Program-made: the position numbers and the translations under genes
From: Micrococcus sp.
Lineage (GTDB): Bacteria; Actinomycetota; Actinomycetes; Actinomycetales; Micrococcaceae
NCBI RefSeq assembly: GCF_030523875.1
Contig: NZ_JAUNHR010000020.1
Location: forward strand, 1 to 33,376
DNA: 33,376 bases
Direction: 5' to 3'
The notes under the pieces: generated by a model
The model's input: the letters and a program-made list of their open reading frames with translations, nothing else
The model's database searches: none
Told to the model about the DNA's origin: nothing
Part shown: positions 7,155 through 14,135 of the stretch, piece by piece
Layout: each line of letters starts with the position of its first letter
How positions within the stretch are numbered: the stretch's first letter is position 1

Positions 7155-8168
7155 TCAGTCGTCCCAGGGGTCGTAGACCTCCACGGCCACCACTGCGCCG
7201 TCCGCGTCGAGTCCCTGGTGGAGCACCAGCACCCCTCCGGGCCGCAGGTGGGGGTCCTCGCGGGGCAGGGCCCGCAGCACGTCCCCGGCCGGCCGGGCGG
7301 CCCACCCGTCGATCTCGGTCAGCAGCGCGGGGATCACCGGCCGGTGCACGCACACCACGAGGGGCTGGCGGCGGCCGAGGAGGTCGCGCATGGCGCGCCG
7401 GGTCTTCTTGGGCTTCTCCCGCGCCGCGGTCTCGGTGAACGCGGACTTGGTCTTCAGCGGCAGGCGCGTGGCCTTCACCACCGGCGCCAGCGTCTCCACG
7501 CACCGCCGCCAGGGGGAGGACACCAGGCGCTCCGGCGCCCACACGGCCACGAGGTCGCGGACGGCCAGCGCCTGACGCCGGCCCGTGGCGGCCAGGGGCC
7601 GCTGCTGCTCGGCCCGCGACCACGAGGACCGGGGCTTGGCCTTCGCGTGGCGTAGCACCAGCAGGGGGGTGGTCCGCAGCCGGCCGCGGCGGTGCAGGTC
7701 CTCCAGCACGTCCAGGGGCTCGACGTCGGTCGCGTTCGTCAGCAGCCGCCGCGCCCGGTCCGGAGACACCCAGCGGACCTCGTCCACCTCGTCCCCGTCC
7801 GGCGTCGCGCGCCGCGCGCCCGCCTCGGCGGCCCAGTACCAGACCTCCTTGGACACCTCGCCCTTGCCCTTGCGGGCGAGCACGGAGTACGAGGTCACCG
7901 CGAGGGGGACGCCGGGCCGCAGGTCGAGGCGGACCTCCTCGGCCAGCTCGCGCACCGCGCACTCGGGCAGCGTCTCCCCGGGGTCGAGCTTGCCCTTGGG
8001 CCACGACCAGTCGTCGTAGCGCGGGCGGTGGATCACCATCACCTCGAGCCCGTCGGCGCCCTGCCGCCACGGCAGCATGCCGGCGGCGAGGACCTCGGCG
8101 GCGGGGCCGGCCACGGCGCGGGCGTGCGTGGACCAGGCGGCCGTGCGGTCGGGCGAGTCGGTGGACAT
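7155..8168 (-). CDS. mutT1: MutT1-like Nudix hydrolase fused to a histidine phosphatase domain
   Basis: A 337-residue two-domain protein with the layout of mycobacterial MutT1, which hydrolyses oxidised nucleotides (8-oxo-dGTP, 8-oxo-GTP) and dinucleoside polyphosphates. Residues about 25-155 are Nudix, with the box running from G59 through E65 and R73-E74 to E77-E78. The usual glycine two positions after the EE pair is arginine (R80). Residues about 167-335 are a histidine phosphatase: LVLRHAKAK (170-178, nucleophile H174), SSPWRRC (217-223) and CVHRPVIP (273-280). The ATG at 8166-8168 has GGAGG 12 nt upstream, a long spacing. It stands between mshD and the small GNAT gene, separated from mshD by 96 nt. 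The gene name is by domain architecture. Confidence 0.88.
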   Translation of the reverse strand: MSTDSPDRTAAWSTHARAVAGPAAEVLAAGMLPWRQGADGLEVMVIHRPRYDDWSWPKGKLDPGETLPECAVRELAEEVRLDLRPGVPLAVTSYSVLARKGKGEVSKEVWYWAAEAGARRATPDGDEVDEVRWVSPDRARRLLTNATDVEPLDVLEDLHRRGRLRTTPLLVLRHAKAKPRSSWSRAEQQRPLAATGRRQALAVRDLVAVWAPERLVSSPWRRCVETLAPVVKATRLPLKTKSAFTETAAREKPKKTRRAMRDLLGRRQPLVVCVHRPVIPALLTEIDGWAARPAGDVLRALPREDPHLRPGGVLVLHQGLDADGAVVAVEVYDPWDD

Positions 8169-8223
8169 CAGGGGACGGTTCCTCCAGCGCGGGTCCCGGC
8201 CGACGCCGGGGATGGGCCCGACC

Positions 8224-8229
8224 AGGATA
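8224..8229 (-). promoter_or_regulatory. Possible -10 for the mutT1-like gene
   Basis: TATCCT on the minus strand lies in the 96-nt gap between mshD and the Nudix gene, one of the few AT-rich spots there. The -35 position (GGGGCG) does not match consensus. Confidence 0.35.
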
Positions 8230-8264
8230 TAGGGGACGGGCGCCCCCGCCCCGCCCCCGCCGGG

Positions 8265-9200
8265 TCAGCGGGCGGCGGGGCGGTGCTGGACGTCCGCGGC
8301 GGCGAGCACGAAGCCCAGGGACTCGTACAGCCGCACGGCCGGGACGTTGTCCGCGTCCACGTACAGGTCGACGCCGGCCACGGACCGCCCCGCCATGTGG
8401 TGCAGGCCGGCCAGCGTGAGCGCGCGCCCCAGCCCCCGCCCCCGGGCGGCCGGGGACACCCCGACGGCGTACACCTCGCCCTCCGCCTCCCCGGCGGGAC
8501 CGGGCTCCACCTTGGTCCAGTGGTAGCCCAGGGCCGTGCCGTCCGCGTCCTCCGCCAGCAGCAGCCCGGGCGCGGAGAACCAGTCCTGGGCCATGCGGTC
8601 CGCCAGGTCGGTCCGGGTCAGCGAGCCCTGCTCGGGGTGGTCGGCGAAGGCCGCGGCGTTGAGCTCCAGCCACGTGTCCTCGTCCCTCCCCGGGGCGAAC
8701 GGGCGGACGCGCACCCCCTCCGGCAGTGCGGTCGGCGGCAGGGCGGCGAGCCCCGCCGCGTCGATCCGCATCCGCCGCAGCTCACGGGCGGGCTCCAGCC
8801 CGTGCCGGCGGGCGAGCACTGCCGCGCCGGGCAGGTCGCCGTGCGCCCAGGCGCTCGTGTCCGCCTCCTCCCCGCGCTCGCGGACGGCCCGCTCGGCCGC
8901 CGCGGCCAGGGCGCCGCCGAGCCCGGCACGGCGGTGCGCCGGGTCCACGGCCAGCTCCACGACGCCGGGCCCGTCCTCGGCAGCCTCGGGCACCAGGACG
9001 GCGGCGCCCGTCAGCGCCCCGTCGGCGTCGCGGGTGACGCCCCACCAGCGCTGTCTGCCGCGGGCCAGCACGGCGCGGGTCTGGTCGTTCAGCGGCGGGT
9101 GCCCGTCGGCCTCCCGGACGCGGTCGGCGAGGGCCAGGACGGCGTCGGCCTCCTCGGGGCGGGGGGTGTGCACGGCGGGGGAGACGGTGGTGTCGGACAT
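8265..9200 (-). CDS. mshD: Mycothiol synthase
   Basis: Catalyses the last step of mycothiol synthesis, acetylating Cys-GlcN-Ins with acetyl-CoA. Mycothiol is the main low-molecular-weight thiol of actinomycetes. The 311-residue protein has two GNAT domains in tandem, as expected. The N-terminal one contains [20 protein letters not shown] (about 79-98). The C-terminal one contains the MshD signature around [16 protein letters not shown], then [20 protein letters not shown] and [19 protein letters not shown]. It starts 9 nt after the glnR stop with no Shine-Dalgarno. The glnR-mshD order is the same as in mycobacteria (Rv0818-Rv0819), which strengthens both calls. Confidence 0.95.
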   Translation of the reverse strand: MSDTTVSPAVHTPRPEEADAVLALADRVREADGHPPLNDQTRAVLARGRQRWWGVTRDADGALTGAAVLVPEAAEDGPGVVELAVDPAHRRAGLGGALAAAAERAVRERGEEADTSAWAHGDLPGAAVLARRHGLEPARELRRMRIDAAGLAALPPTALPEGVRVRPFAPGRDEDTWLELNAAAFADHPEQGSLTRTDLADRMAQDWFSAPGLLLAEDADGTALGYHWTKVEPGPAGEAEGEVYAVGVSPAARGRGLGRALTLAGLHHMAGRSVAGVDLYVDADNVPAVRLYESLGFVLAAADVQHRPAAR

Positions 9201-9212
9201 GCCGCCAGCCTA
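9201..9212 (-). promoter_or_regulatory. Putative leaderless -10 for mshD, overlapping the glnR stop
   Basis: Minus-strand TAGGCT (9207-9212) is followed by six bases and the mshD ATG. Its first three bases are the TAG stop codon of glnR. A GAGACC lies 18 bp upstream as a weak -35. mshD could therefore be made both by readthrough from glnR and from its own leaderless transcript. Confidence 0.45.
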
Positions 9213-9911
9213 GGTGTCGGCCCCCGTCGCGGTCTCGTCCTCGCCCCGCGGGGCGAACCGGTAGCCGACGTTGCGCACCGTCACGATCAGCTGCTCGTGG
9301 TCCGCGCCGAGCTTGGCGCGCAGGCGTCGCACATGCACGTCCACGGTGCGGGTGCCCCCGAAGTAGTCGTAGCCCCACACCTCCTGCAGCAGCTGCTCGC
9401 GCGTGAAGACGCGCCCGGGGCTCTGCACCAGGTGCTTGAGCAGCTCGAACTCGCGGAAGGTGAGGTTGAGCGAGCGCCCGTCCACCTGCGCGCGGTAGCC
9501 GGCCGCGTCCACCTCGAGGCCGCCCGCGGCCAGGGGCTGCTCGTCCCCGCCCGCCCCGGGACCGGTGCCGGGGGTGCGCAGGAGCCGGATGCGCGCGTCC
9601 ACCTCGGCGGGCCCGGCGGTGACGAGCACGACGTCGGCCAGGGACCACTCCGGGCCGACCGCCGTCAGCGCCCCCTCCGTCAGCACGGCCAGGACGGGGG
9701 TCTGCGGGCACAGGGCCGCCACGTCCCGGGCCAGCGTGCGCGCGTCGGCCAGGGCCGCCGTCGCGTCCAGGAGGACGCCGTCGCAGTCGGGGTGGGCGGG
9801 GACCAGGGCGGCGCGGGGCTCCGCCACGCGCACCTCATGGGTGAGCAGGTCCAGGGCCGGGAGGACCTCCACGGCGCGGGCGGCGCGGGTGAGCATGAGC
9901 AGTCGGCCCAT
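9210..9911 (-). CDS. glnR: GlnR-type orphan OmpR-family response regulator
   Basis: A 233-residue regulator with a degenerate receiver domain (about 1-112) and an OmpR-type winged helix (about 128-220). The receiver motifs LPALDLLTHEVRVAEP, DGVLLDA (D49 at the usual phosphorylation position), PVLAVLTEGALTAVGPEWSLADVVL and AGPAEVDARIRL follow mycobacterial and Streptomyces GlnR closely. The DNA-binding part includes LTFREFELLKHL and GGTRTVDVHVRRLRAKLG. GlnR controls nitrogen assimilation genes and works without a paired kinase. I chose ATG 9909-9911 because GAGAGGAG lies 4 nt upstream; the longer frame would start inside the probable -10 at 9967-9972. The neighbouring mshD repeats the mycobacterial order. 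Confidence 0.9.
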   Translation of the reverse strand: MGRLLMLTRAARAVEVLPALDLLTHEVRVAEPRAALVPAHPDCDGVLLDATAALADARTLARDVAALCPQTPVLAVLTEGALTAVGPEWSLADVVLVTAGPAEVDARIRLLRTPGTGPGAGGDEQPLAAGGLEVDAAGYRAQVDGRSLNLTFREFELLKHLVQSPGRVFTREQLLQEVWGYDYFGGTRTVDVHVRRLRAKLGADHEQLIVTVRNVGYRFAPRGEDETATGADT

Positions 9912-9966
9912 GTCGCTCCTCTCGCCGGCCCCGGGCACGGGGTCCTCCCGCGGGGCGTCGTCGGCG

Positions 9967-9972
9967 AGCATA
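9967..9972 (-). promoter_or_regulatory. Probable -10 of glnR
   Basis: TATGCT on the minus strand, about 55 nt upstream of the glnR ATG. It overlaps the in-frame upstream ATG at 9969-9971, which argues against that longer start. The -35 region is not recognisable. Confidence 0.4.
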
Positions 9973-10098
9973 GCGACGCACGCGCCCCCGGACCCCGCCG
10001 CGAACGGGGATGACGACGTCGGCCCGCCGCTGCCCCGTCCGGACCTCCCGTCGGGCGGTCAGGGACGGCGCACCCGCGGAGCCGGCCGCGGTCTTTGG

Positions 10099-10111
10099 CA
10101 GGATGGGGGCC
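10099..10111 (+). promoter_or_regulatory. Putative leaderless -10 for the membrane protein at 10112
   Basis: CAGGAT (10099-10104), seven bases and GTG. The layout equals the TAGGAT-N7-ATG arrangement at 10941-10956. No Shine-Dalgarno is present. Confidence 0.4.
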
Positions 10112-10921
10112 GTGATGCGTCTGACCATGGCCCTGAGCGCCGCCCTCGCCGCCCTCGTGCTCGGCGGCGCCGCGCTGCTGGGCCCCGTCCCCGCCGCCGC
10201 GGCCGTCGTGGCGGTGATCGCCGTCATCGCCTGGGGCTGGCCCCGGCAGATGGGCGCGCCGGCCCGGGTGTCCCTGAGCGTCACCATGTTCGTCGCCGGA
10301 GTGCTCGGCGTCGTCGTGATGCTCGCCTGGCCCCGCGGCGGCGAGGGCCTGCGGCAGTCGTGGCAGCTGTTCGAGCCCCTGGCCGTCCTGCTGGCGTGGG
10401 GCACCATGGCCGCCTTCGTCGTGCAGCTCGTGCGCGGCACGGGCCGCCCGCTGCGCCTCGAGTCCACGGTCGCCACCATGGGCGGTGTCCTGCTGTGCCT
10501 GTCCGCCGCGTCCTGGGTGCCCCTGGCCGGCTACGCCGAGGTGCCGCGCGTGGCGGGCCTGGCCGTGACCCTCGCGCTCGCGGTGGCCGGGACCTCCCTC
10601 GTCGGGCTCACCCCCTGGATGCAGGGTCGGCCGCGCGTGCTGGCCCTCGTGATGATCCCCGCCAGCGGCGTCGTCGCCTGGCTGGTCTCAATGCTGGTGG
10701 GGGCGTCCCCCGCGGCGGCCCCGGTGCACGTGCTGGCCGCCCTGGGCGCGGCCACCCTCGTGGCGCTGACCGCCTCGACGGCGCCCACCAGCCGGCCCCG
10801 CCCCGAGGACCGCCCCGTGGGCACCACCCTGCGCCCGCGACGCGCCGGCTACGCCCTCGCGATGGCGCCGGTCGGCGCGGCCGGCATCGTGGGGCACGTC
10901 ATGCTCGGCTTCCTGGCCTGA
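10112..10921 (+). CDS. Nine-segment integral membrane protein, unknown function
   Basis: A 269-residue, almost wholly hydrophobic protein that I cannot assign. Hydrophobic stretches alternate with short polar loops: MRLTMALSAALAAL and VAVIAVIAWGW near the N-terminus, then VSLSVTMFVAGVLGVVVML, LAVLLAWGTMAAFVVQLV, VATMGGVLLCLSAAS, VAGLAVTLALAVAG, VLALVMIPASGVVAWLV, VHVLAALGAATLVAL and a last helix ending GHVMLGFLA. The only long polar stretch is a basic, proline-rich loop before the last helix. GTG at 10112 is preferred because the frame extended upstream to 10010 runs through the probable -10; ATG at 10115 is the alternative. It diverges from glnR and ends 32 nt before the 38-residue microprotein. 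Confidence 0.75.
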   Translation: MMRLTMALSAALAALVLGGAALLGPVPAAAAVVAVIAVIAWGWPRQMGAPARVSLSVTMFVAGVLGVVVMLAWPRGGEGLRQSWQLFEPLAVLLAWGTMAAFVVQLVRGTGRPLRLESTVATMGGVLLCLSAASWVPLAGYAEVPRVAGLAVTLALAVAGTSLVGLTPWMQGRPRVLALVMIPASGVVAWLVSMLVGASPAAAPVHVLAALGAATLVALTASTAPTSRPRPEDRPVGTTLRPRRAGYALAMAPVGAAGIVGHVMLGFLA

Positions 10922-10953
10922 CCAGGCGCCGCCCGACGGGTAGGATGCGGGCC
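10918..10953 (+). promoter_or_regulatory. Leaderless promoter of the 38-residue microprotein
   Basis: CTGACC (10918-10923), 17 bp, TAGGAT (10941-10946), then seven bases and ATG. The -35 overlaps the stop codon of the preceding gene. TAGGAT is the same -10 used by rpoB (20870-20875). Confidence 0.6.
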
Positions 10954-11070
10954 ATGGACTCCCTTGTTGCTCTCGAGATCTTCTTCCTCTGCCTCGTCGT
11001 CCTCGCCGGCATCGGCATGGCGGCCGTCGCGGCCGTCGTCATCGGCGGCCTCTTCAAGGGCCAGCGCTGA
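10954..11070 (+). CDS. 38-residue single-pass membrane microprotein
   Basis: A short reading frame encoding MDSLVALEIFF, a hydrophobic core to about residue 31, and the basic tail GLFKGQR. It looks like one transmembrane helix with a short cytoplasmic basic end. Evidence that it is a real gene: a well-placed TAGGAT -10 with CTGACC -35 puts the transcript start at its ATG, and a perfect GC-rich hairpin follows four bases after the TGA. It is below the size cut-off of most gene finders. The function is unknown; it may partner one of the neighbouring membrane proteins. Confidence 0.7.
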   Translation: MDSLVALEIFFLCLVVLAGIGMAAVAAVVIGGLFKGQR

Positions 11071-11073
11071 GCA

Positions 11074-11095
11074 GCGCGGCCCCACGGGGCCGCGC
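11074..11095 (+). terminator. GC-rich hairpin after the microprotein gene
   Basis: Perfect 10-bp arms (GCGCGGCCCC and GGGGCCGCGC) separated by two bases, with no T-run after them. It lies 4 bp after the microprotein stop and 11 bp before the next ATG, so it could end the short transcript or lie in the leader of the next gene. Confidence 0.55.
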
Positions 11096-11106
11096 CGTGA
11101 TCACCC

Positions 11107-11787
11107 ATGGCCACTGAACTCCCGTACGACCTCACCCCTGAGCTCGCCCCGCTGTCCTGGCTGATCGGCAGCTGGGAGGGCCAGGGCCGTCTCGGCGACG
11201 GCACCGAGGGCACCGAGATCTTCTACCAGCGCGTCGACGTCGTGGAGCACGGGCTGCCCTTCCTGGAGTACCGCGCCGAGTCCTGGCTCTGCGAGGCGGA
11301 CGGCACCCTGCTGCGCCCGCTCACGGTCGAGTCGGGCTTCTGGCAGGTGGACCGGCCCCGGCAGGACGGCGACGTCGGCCCCGGCATGGTCCCCGCCGGC
11401 ATCGTGCCCGCCTACCGCTCCGCGGAGGACGTCGAGGGGCTGCGCGACCAGGACGACGCGTTCCGCATCACGGCCACGATCGCCCACCCCGGCTCCCTCG
11501 CCGAGCTCTACTACGGCCGCATCAAGGGTCCCCAGCTGCAGCTCGTGGCGGACTCCCTGCTGCGCGGCTCGGCCGCCGGGCCGTACGAGCGCGCCACGCG
11601 GATGGCTGGCCTGGTGAACGGGCAGCTGTTCTGGCGGTGGGACTCCTCGCCCGCCGAGTCCGGCCCGCTGGACGTGCACGCCTCGGCCATCCTGGACCGC
11701 ATGCCGGACCCGTCGGAGGGGCGGCTCGCCCCCGGCGCGCCCCGTCCCCGGGGGGAGCGCGGGCAGAGCCCGGAGCAGTCGGCGTGA
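11107..11787 (+). CDS. Nitrobindin/FABP-like beta-barrel protein (DUF1794)
   Basis: A 226-residue protein of the heme-binding-like ten-stranded barrel family represented by mycobacterial Rv0813c/Rv2717c and plant nitrobindin. Visible landmarks are LSWLIGSWEGQGRLG (16-30, the GxWxGxG motif), FLEYRAESW (52-60), ESGFWQ (75-80), LAELYYGRIKGPQLQL (131-146) and LDVHASAILDRM (188-199), in which H191 sits where family members place the axial heme ligand. Nitrobindins bind ferric heme and can isomerise peroxynitrite, but for this protein that is inference. The last 25 residues are low-complexity. The ATG has no good Shine-Dalgarno. Its stop overlaps the next gene's GTG by 4 nt (GTGA), so the pair is coupled. 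Confidence 0.88.
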   Translation: MATELPYDLTPELAPLSWLIGSWEGQGRLGDGTEGTEIFYQRVDVVEHGLPFLEYRAESWLCEADGTLLRPLTVESGFWQVDRPRQDGDVGPGMVPAGIVPAYRSAEDVEGLRDQDDAFRITATIAHPGSLAELYYGRIKGPQLQLVADSLLRGSAAGPYERATRMAGLVNGQLFWRWDSSPAESGPLDVHASAILDRMPDPSEGRLAPGAPRPRGERGQSPEQSA

Positions 11788-12971
11788 CGGCCGGCCGCAG
11801 CCCCCTGCTGGAGGGGTCCCTCGCCGCCGAGGGCGGTCCCGCCCACGGCGCCGTGGAGGCCGAGGGCCAGGACGCCGGCGTCGCCGCCCACTACGGGCGC
11901 CCGCTTCCCGAGCAGCGTGCCCTCGCCCGCGGCCGGGCCCTCGTGGACCTGTCCTCGCGCACCGTCGTCTCGGTCTCCGGCCCAGACCGGCTGGGCTGGC
12001 TGCACACGCTGACCAGCCAGCACCTCGAGGGCCGACCGGCCGGCACCAACACCGAGACCCTCTTCCTGGACGCCAACGGGCGTATTGAGGCCGCCGTCCA
12101 CCTACTGGAGGACGGTGCCGCCACGTGGCTGATCGCCGACGCCGCCCACGGCGCCACGCTCGTGTCCTGGCTGCGATCCATGGTGTTCTCCCACCGGGTG
12201 ACGCTGCGGGACCACTCCGGCGCGGTCGCCGTCGTCGGCGCCACGGCCCCCGTGCCGGGCTGGGAGGACCGCACCGTCTGGGTGGACCCGTGGCCGCAGG
12301 TCGACGCCGGCGGCTGGGCGTACACCGCCGACCCCGACCCCGCCGCGCACCCCGGAGCCGACTGGTCCTGGCGGGAGTACCTGGTCACGCGCGCGGACCT
12401 CGCGGAGACCGCGGCGCGCCTGGGCGAGGGGGAGCTGGCCGGGTGGAGCCTGGCCGGCGCACTCGCCGCCGAGGCGCTGCGGATCGAGGCCGGCCGGCCC
12501 CGTCCCGCCGTCGACGGGGACGAGCGCGTCATCCCCCACGAGCTGGACCTCCTGCGCACCGCTGTGCACCTCGAGAAGGGCTGCTACCGCGGGCAGGAGA
12601 CCGTGGCGCGGGTCCACAACCTCGGGCGTCCGCCGCGCCGGCTGACCCGGCTGCTGCTGGACGGGTCCTCCCACGCCCTGCCGGCCCCCGGCGCGGCCGT
12701 GATCGTGCGCCCCGAGCCGGACACCGCCGAGGCGCGGGGCCGTGCGCGGGCTGTCGGGACGGTCACGAGCGCCGCCCAGCACCACGAGGCCGGGGCCGTG
12801 GCCCTGGCCCTGCTCAAGCGGGCCGTCCCCGTGGAGGCGGAGCTCCTCGTCCGGGAGGAGGCCGCGAGCGGCGGCGAGCCGGAGTGGATCGCCGCCGCGC
12901 AGGAGCCGCTGGTCTCGCCGGACGCCGGCCAGGTGGTCGGCAGGCCCCGCGGGCTCTCCCGACGCGCCTGA
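11784..12971 (+). CDS. ygfZ: YgfZ-type folate-binding protein (GcvT fold)
   Basis: A 395-residue protein of the YgfZ/IBA57 family. These are GcvT-like folate-binding proteins that help assemble or repair Fe-S clusters in certain enzymes. The family signature K-G-C-Y-x-G-Q-E is present as KGCYRGQE beginning at K265, with the essential C267. Other landmarks are LVDLSSRTVVSVSGPDRLGWLHTLTSQ (about 53-79), FLDANGRI (94-101) and ALRIEAGRPRPAVDGDERVIPHEL. I chose GTG at 11784, which overlaps the nitrobindin-like stop; the frame extended upstream is a shadow. Pairing with a heme/FABP-like barrel hints at a shared role in metal cofactor or oxidative-stress handling. Confidence 0.88.
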   Translation: MTAGRSPLLEGSLAAEGGPAHGAVEAEGQDAGVAAHYGRPLPEQRALARGRALVDLSSRTVVSVSGPDRLGWLHTLTSQHLEGRPAGTNTETLFLDANGRIEAAVHLLEDGAATWLIADAAHGATLVSWLRSMVFSHRVTLRDHSGAVAVVGATAPVPGWEDRTVWVDPWPQVDAGGWAYTADPDPAAHPGADWSWREYLVTRADLAETAARLGEGELAGWSLAGALAAEALRIEAGRPRPAVDGDERVIPHELDLLRTAVHLEKGCYRGQETVARVHNLGRPPRRLTRLLLDGSSHALPAPGAAVIVRPEPDTAEARGRARAVGTVTSAAQHHEAGAVALALLKRAVPVEAELLVREEAASGGEPEWIAAAQEPLVSPDAGQVVGRPRGLSRRA

Positions 12972-12973
12972 GC

Positions 12974-12985
12974 GCCCGGCCGGGC
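12974..12985. terminator. Palindrome between convergent ygfZ and pfkA
   Basis: GCCCGGCCGGGC is a perfect 12-bp palindrome inside the 20-bp gap between two convergent genes. It could serve as a small bidirectional terminator, but it has no loop and no T-run. Confidence 0.3.
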
Positions 12986-12991
12986 CGCGGC

Positions 12992-14023
12992 TCAGCGACC
13001 GAAGAGCACCTTCGCCTCGTCGTACCGGGCGGTCGGGACGGACTTCAGCCCCTTGAGGGCCGCGCTCATCGGGATGGTGATGATGTCGGTGCCGCGCACG
13101 GCCACCATCTGACCCCACCGGCGCTGGGCGGCGAGGTCCACGGCCCCCATGCCGAAGCGGGTGGAGAGCACCCGGTCGGTGGCGGTCGGGGCGCCGCCGC
13201 GCTGGATGTGACCCAGGACGGTGCTGCGGGTCTCGATGCCGGTCATGGCCTCGATCTCGTGGGTCACCCACTCGCCGATCCCGCCCAGCCGCGGGCGCCC
13301 GGACGCCTCCACGCCCGCCTCGGACAGCGGGTCGTCGTGGCCCTCGGGGATGAAGCCCTCGGCCACCACCACCAGCGGGGAGCGGCCCTTCTCATGCACC
13401 TGGGATACCCACTCGGCGACCTGCTCCATGGGCGTGCGGACCTCGGGGATGAGGATCGCATGGGCGCCGGCGGCCATGCCGGAGTGCAGGGCGATCCACC
13501 CGACGTGGCGCCCCATGACCTCGGCGACCATGCAGCGGTGGTGCGACTCGCCCGTGGTGCGCAGCCGGTCCATCGAGTCGGTGGCGATCTGCACGGCGGT
13601 GTCGAAGCCGAACGTGTAGTCCGTGCCCTGCAGGTCGTTGTCGATCGTCTTCGGCACGCCGACCACCGGCAGGCCGTCCTGCGCCAGCCGGTTCGCCCCC
13701 GCGAGGGTGCCCTCGCCGCCGATGGCGATAACGGCGTCGATCCCCAGCTCCCGGAGGTTGCGGGCCATGTTCTCGGGGCCGCCGCCGGCGGAGTCGTAGG
13801 GGTGGGTGCGGGAGGTGCCGAGGATGGTGCCGCCGGTGCGGGCGAGGCCGCGCACGCGGGTGCGGGGCAGGTCCTCGACGTCCTTCTCGATGATCCCGGC
13901 CCAGCCGTTGCGGATGCCCACCATCTCCATGTCATGGGTCTTGATGCCGTGCAGCACGGCCGCCCGGATCACGGCGTTCAGGCCGGGGCAGTCGCCTCCT
14001 GAGGTGAGCAGTCCGACGCGCAT
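12992..14023 (-). CDS. pfkA: 6-phosphofructokinase
   Basis: Phosphorylates fructose 6-phosphate to fructose 1,6-bisphosphate in glycolysis. The 343-residue protein has the group III PFK motifs LLTSGGDCPGLNAVIR (5-20), IAIGGEGTLAGANRL (99-113), PKTIDNDL (125-132), MGRHVGWIAL (170-179) and LGHIQRGG near the C-terminal part. The glycine G105 in GGEGT is the residue type of ATP-dependent enzymes; pyrophosphate-dependent relatives have aspartate there, so ATP is the likely donor. I chose ATG 14021-14023 because AGGAGG lies 7 nt upstream and the conserved MRVGLLTSGG starts there, although the frame stays open to 14119. Confidence 0.95.
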   Translation of the reverse strand: MRVGLLTSGGDCPGLNAVIRAAVLHGIKTHDMEMVGIRNGWAGIIEKDVEDLPRTRVRGLARTGGTILGTSRTHPYDSAGGGPENMARNLRELGIDAVIAIGGEGTLAGANRLAQDGLPVVGVPKTIDNDLQGTDYTFGFDTAVQIATDSMDRLRTTGESHHRCMVAEVMGRHVGWIALHSGMAAGAHAILIPEVRTPMEQVAEWVSQVHEKGRSPLVVVAEGFIPEGHDDPLSEAGVEASGRPRLGGIGEWVTHEIEAMTGIETRSTVLGHIQRGGAPTATDRVLSTRFGMGAVDLAAQRRWGQMVAVRGTDIITIPMSAALKGLKSVPTARYDEAKVLFGR

Positions 14024-14053
14024 GGGTGTTCCTCCTGGTCCGGGTGCGGGGGA

Positions 14054-14085
14054 GGGCGGCCGACGGCCGCCCGCATCCCACCCTA
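14054..14085 (-). promoter_or_regulatory. Promoter and 5'-terminal hairpin of pfkA
   Basis: On the minus strand TAGGGT (14080-14085) is a likely -10, with CTGACG 19 bp upstream as a poor -35. The transcript would begin near 14073, just where a strong stem starts: arms GGGCGGCCG and CGGCCGCCC around a single base (14054-14072). The stem would cap the 5' end of the message. Confidence 0.5.
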
Positions 14086-14135
14086 GCCAGGCCGGGCGCG
14101 GGGCCGTCAGGACTCGCACGCCCCGGCACCTCGGC

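Noticed and set aside
6669-7655. Plus-strand 328-codon frame starting in the module 2 promoter region
   Set aside because: It runs antisense through the GNAT and Nudix genes with a low-complexity translation and no ribosome-binding site.
9912-9971. Longer N-terminus for GlnR (start at 9971)
   Set aside because: That ATG lies inside a probable -10 (TATGCT), the extra 20 residues match nothing in GlnR, and the start at 9911 has a strong GAGAGGAG site.
47-10013. Long plus-strand open frames (for example 47-2002, 2183-4417, 4513-6765, 7692-10013)
   Set aside because: They lie opposite recognisable minus-strand genes, have Arg/Pro/Ala/Gly-rich translations with no family match, and lack ribosome-binding sites.
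10010-10111. Longer N-terminus for the membrane protein at 10112
   Set aside because: The added residues are charged and Arg/Pro-rich, and the region carries the probable promoter.
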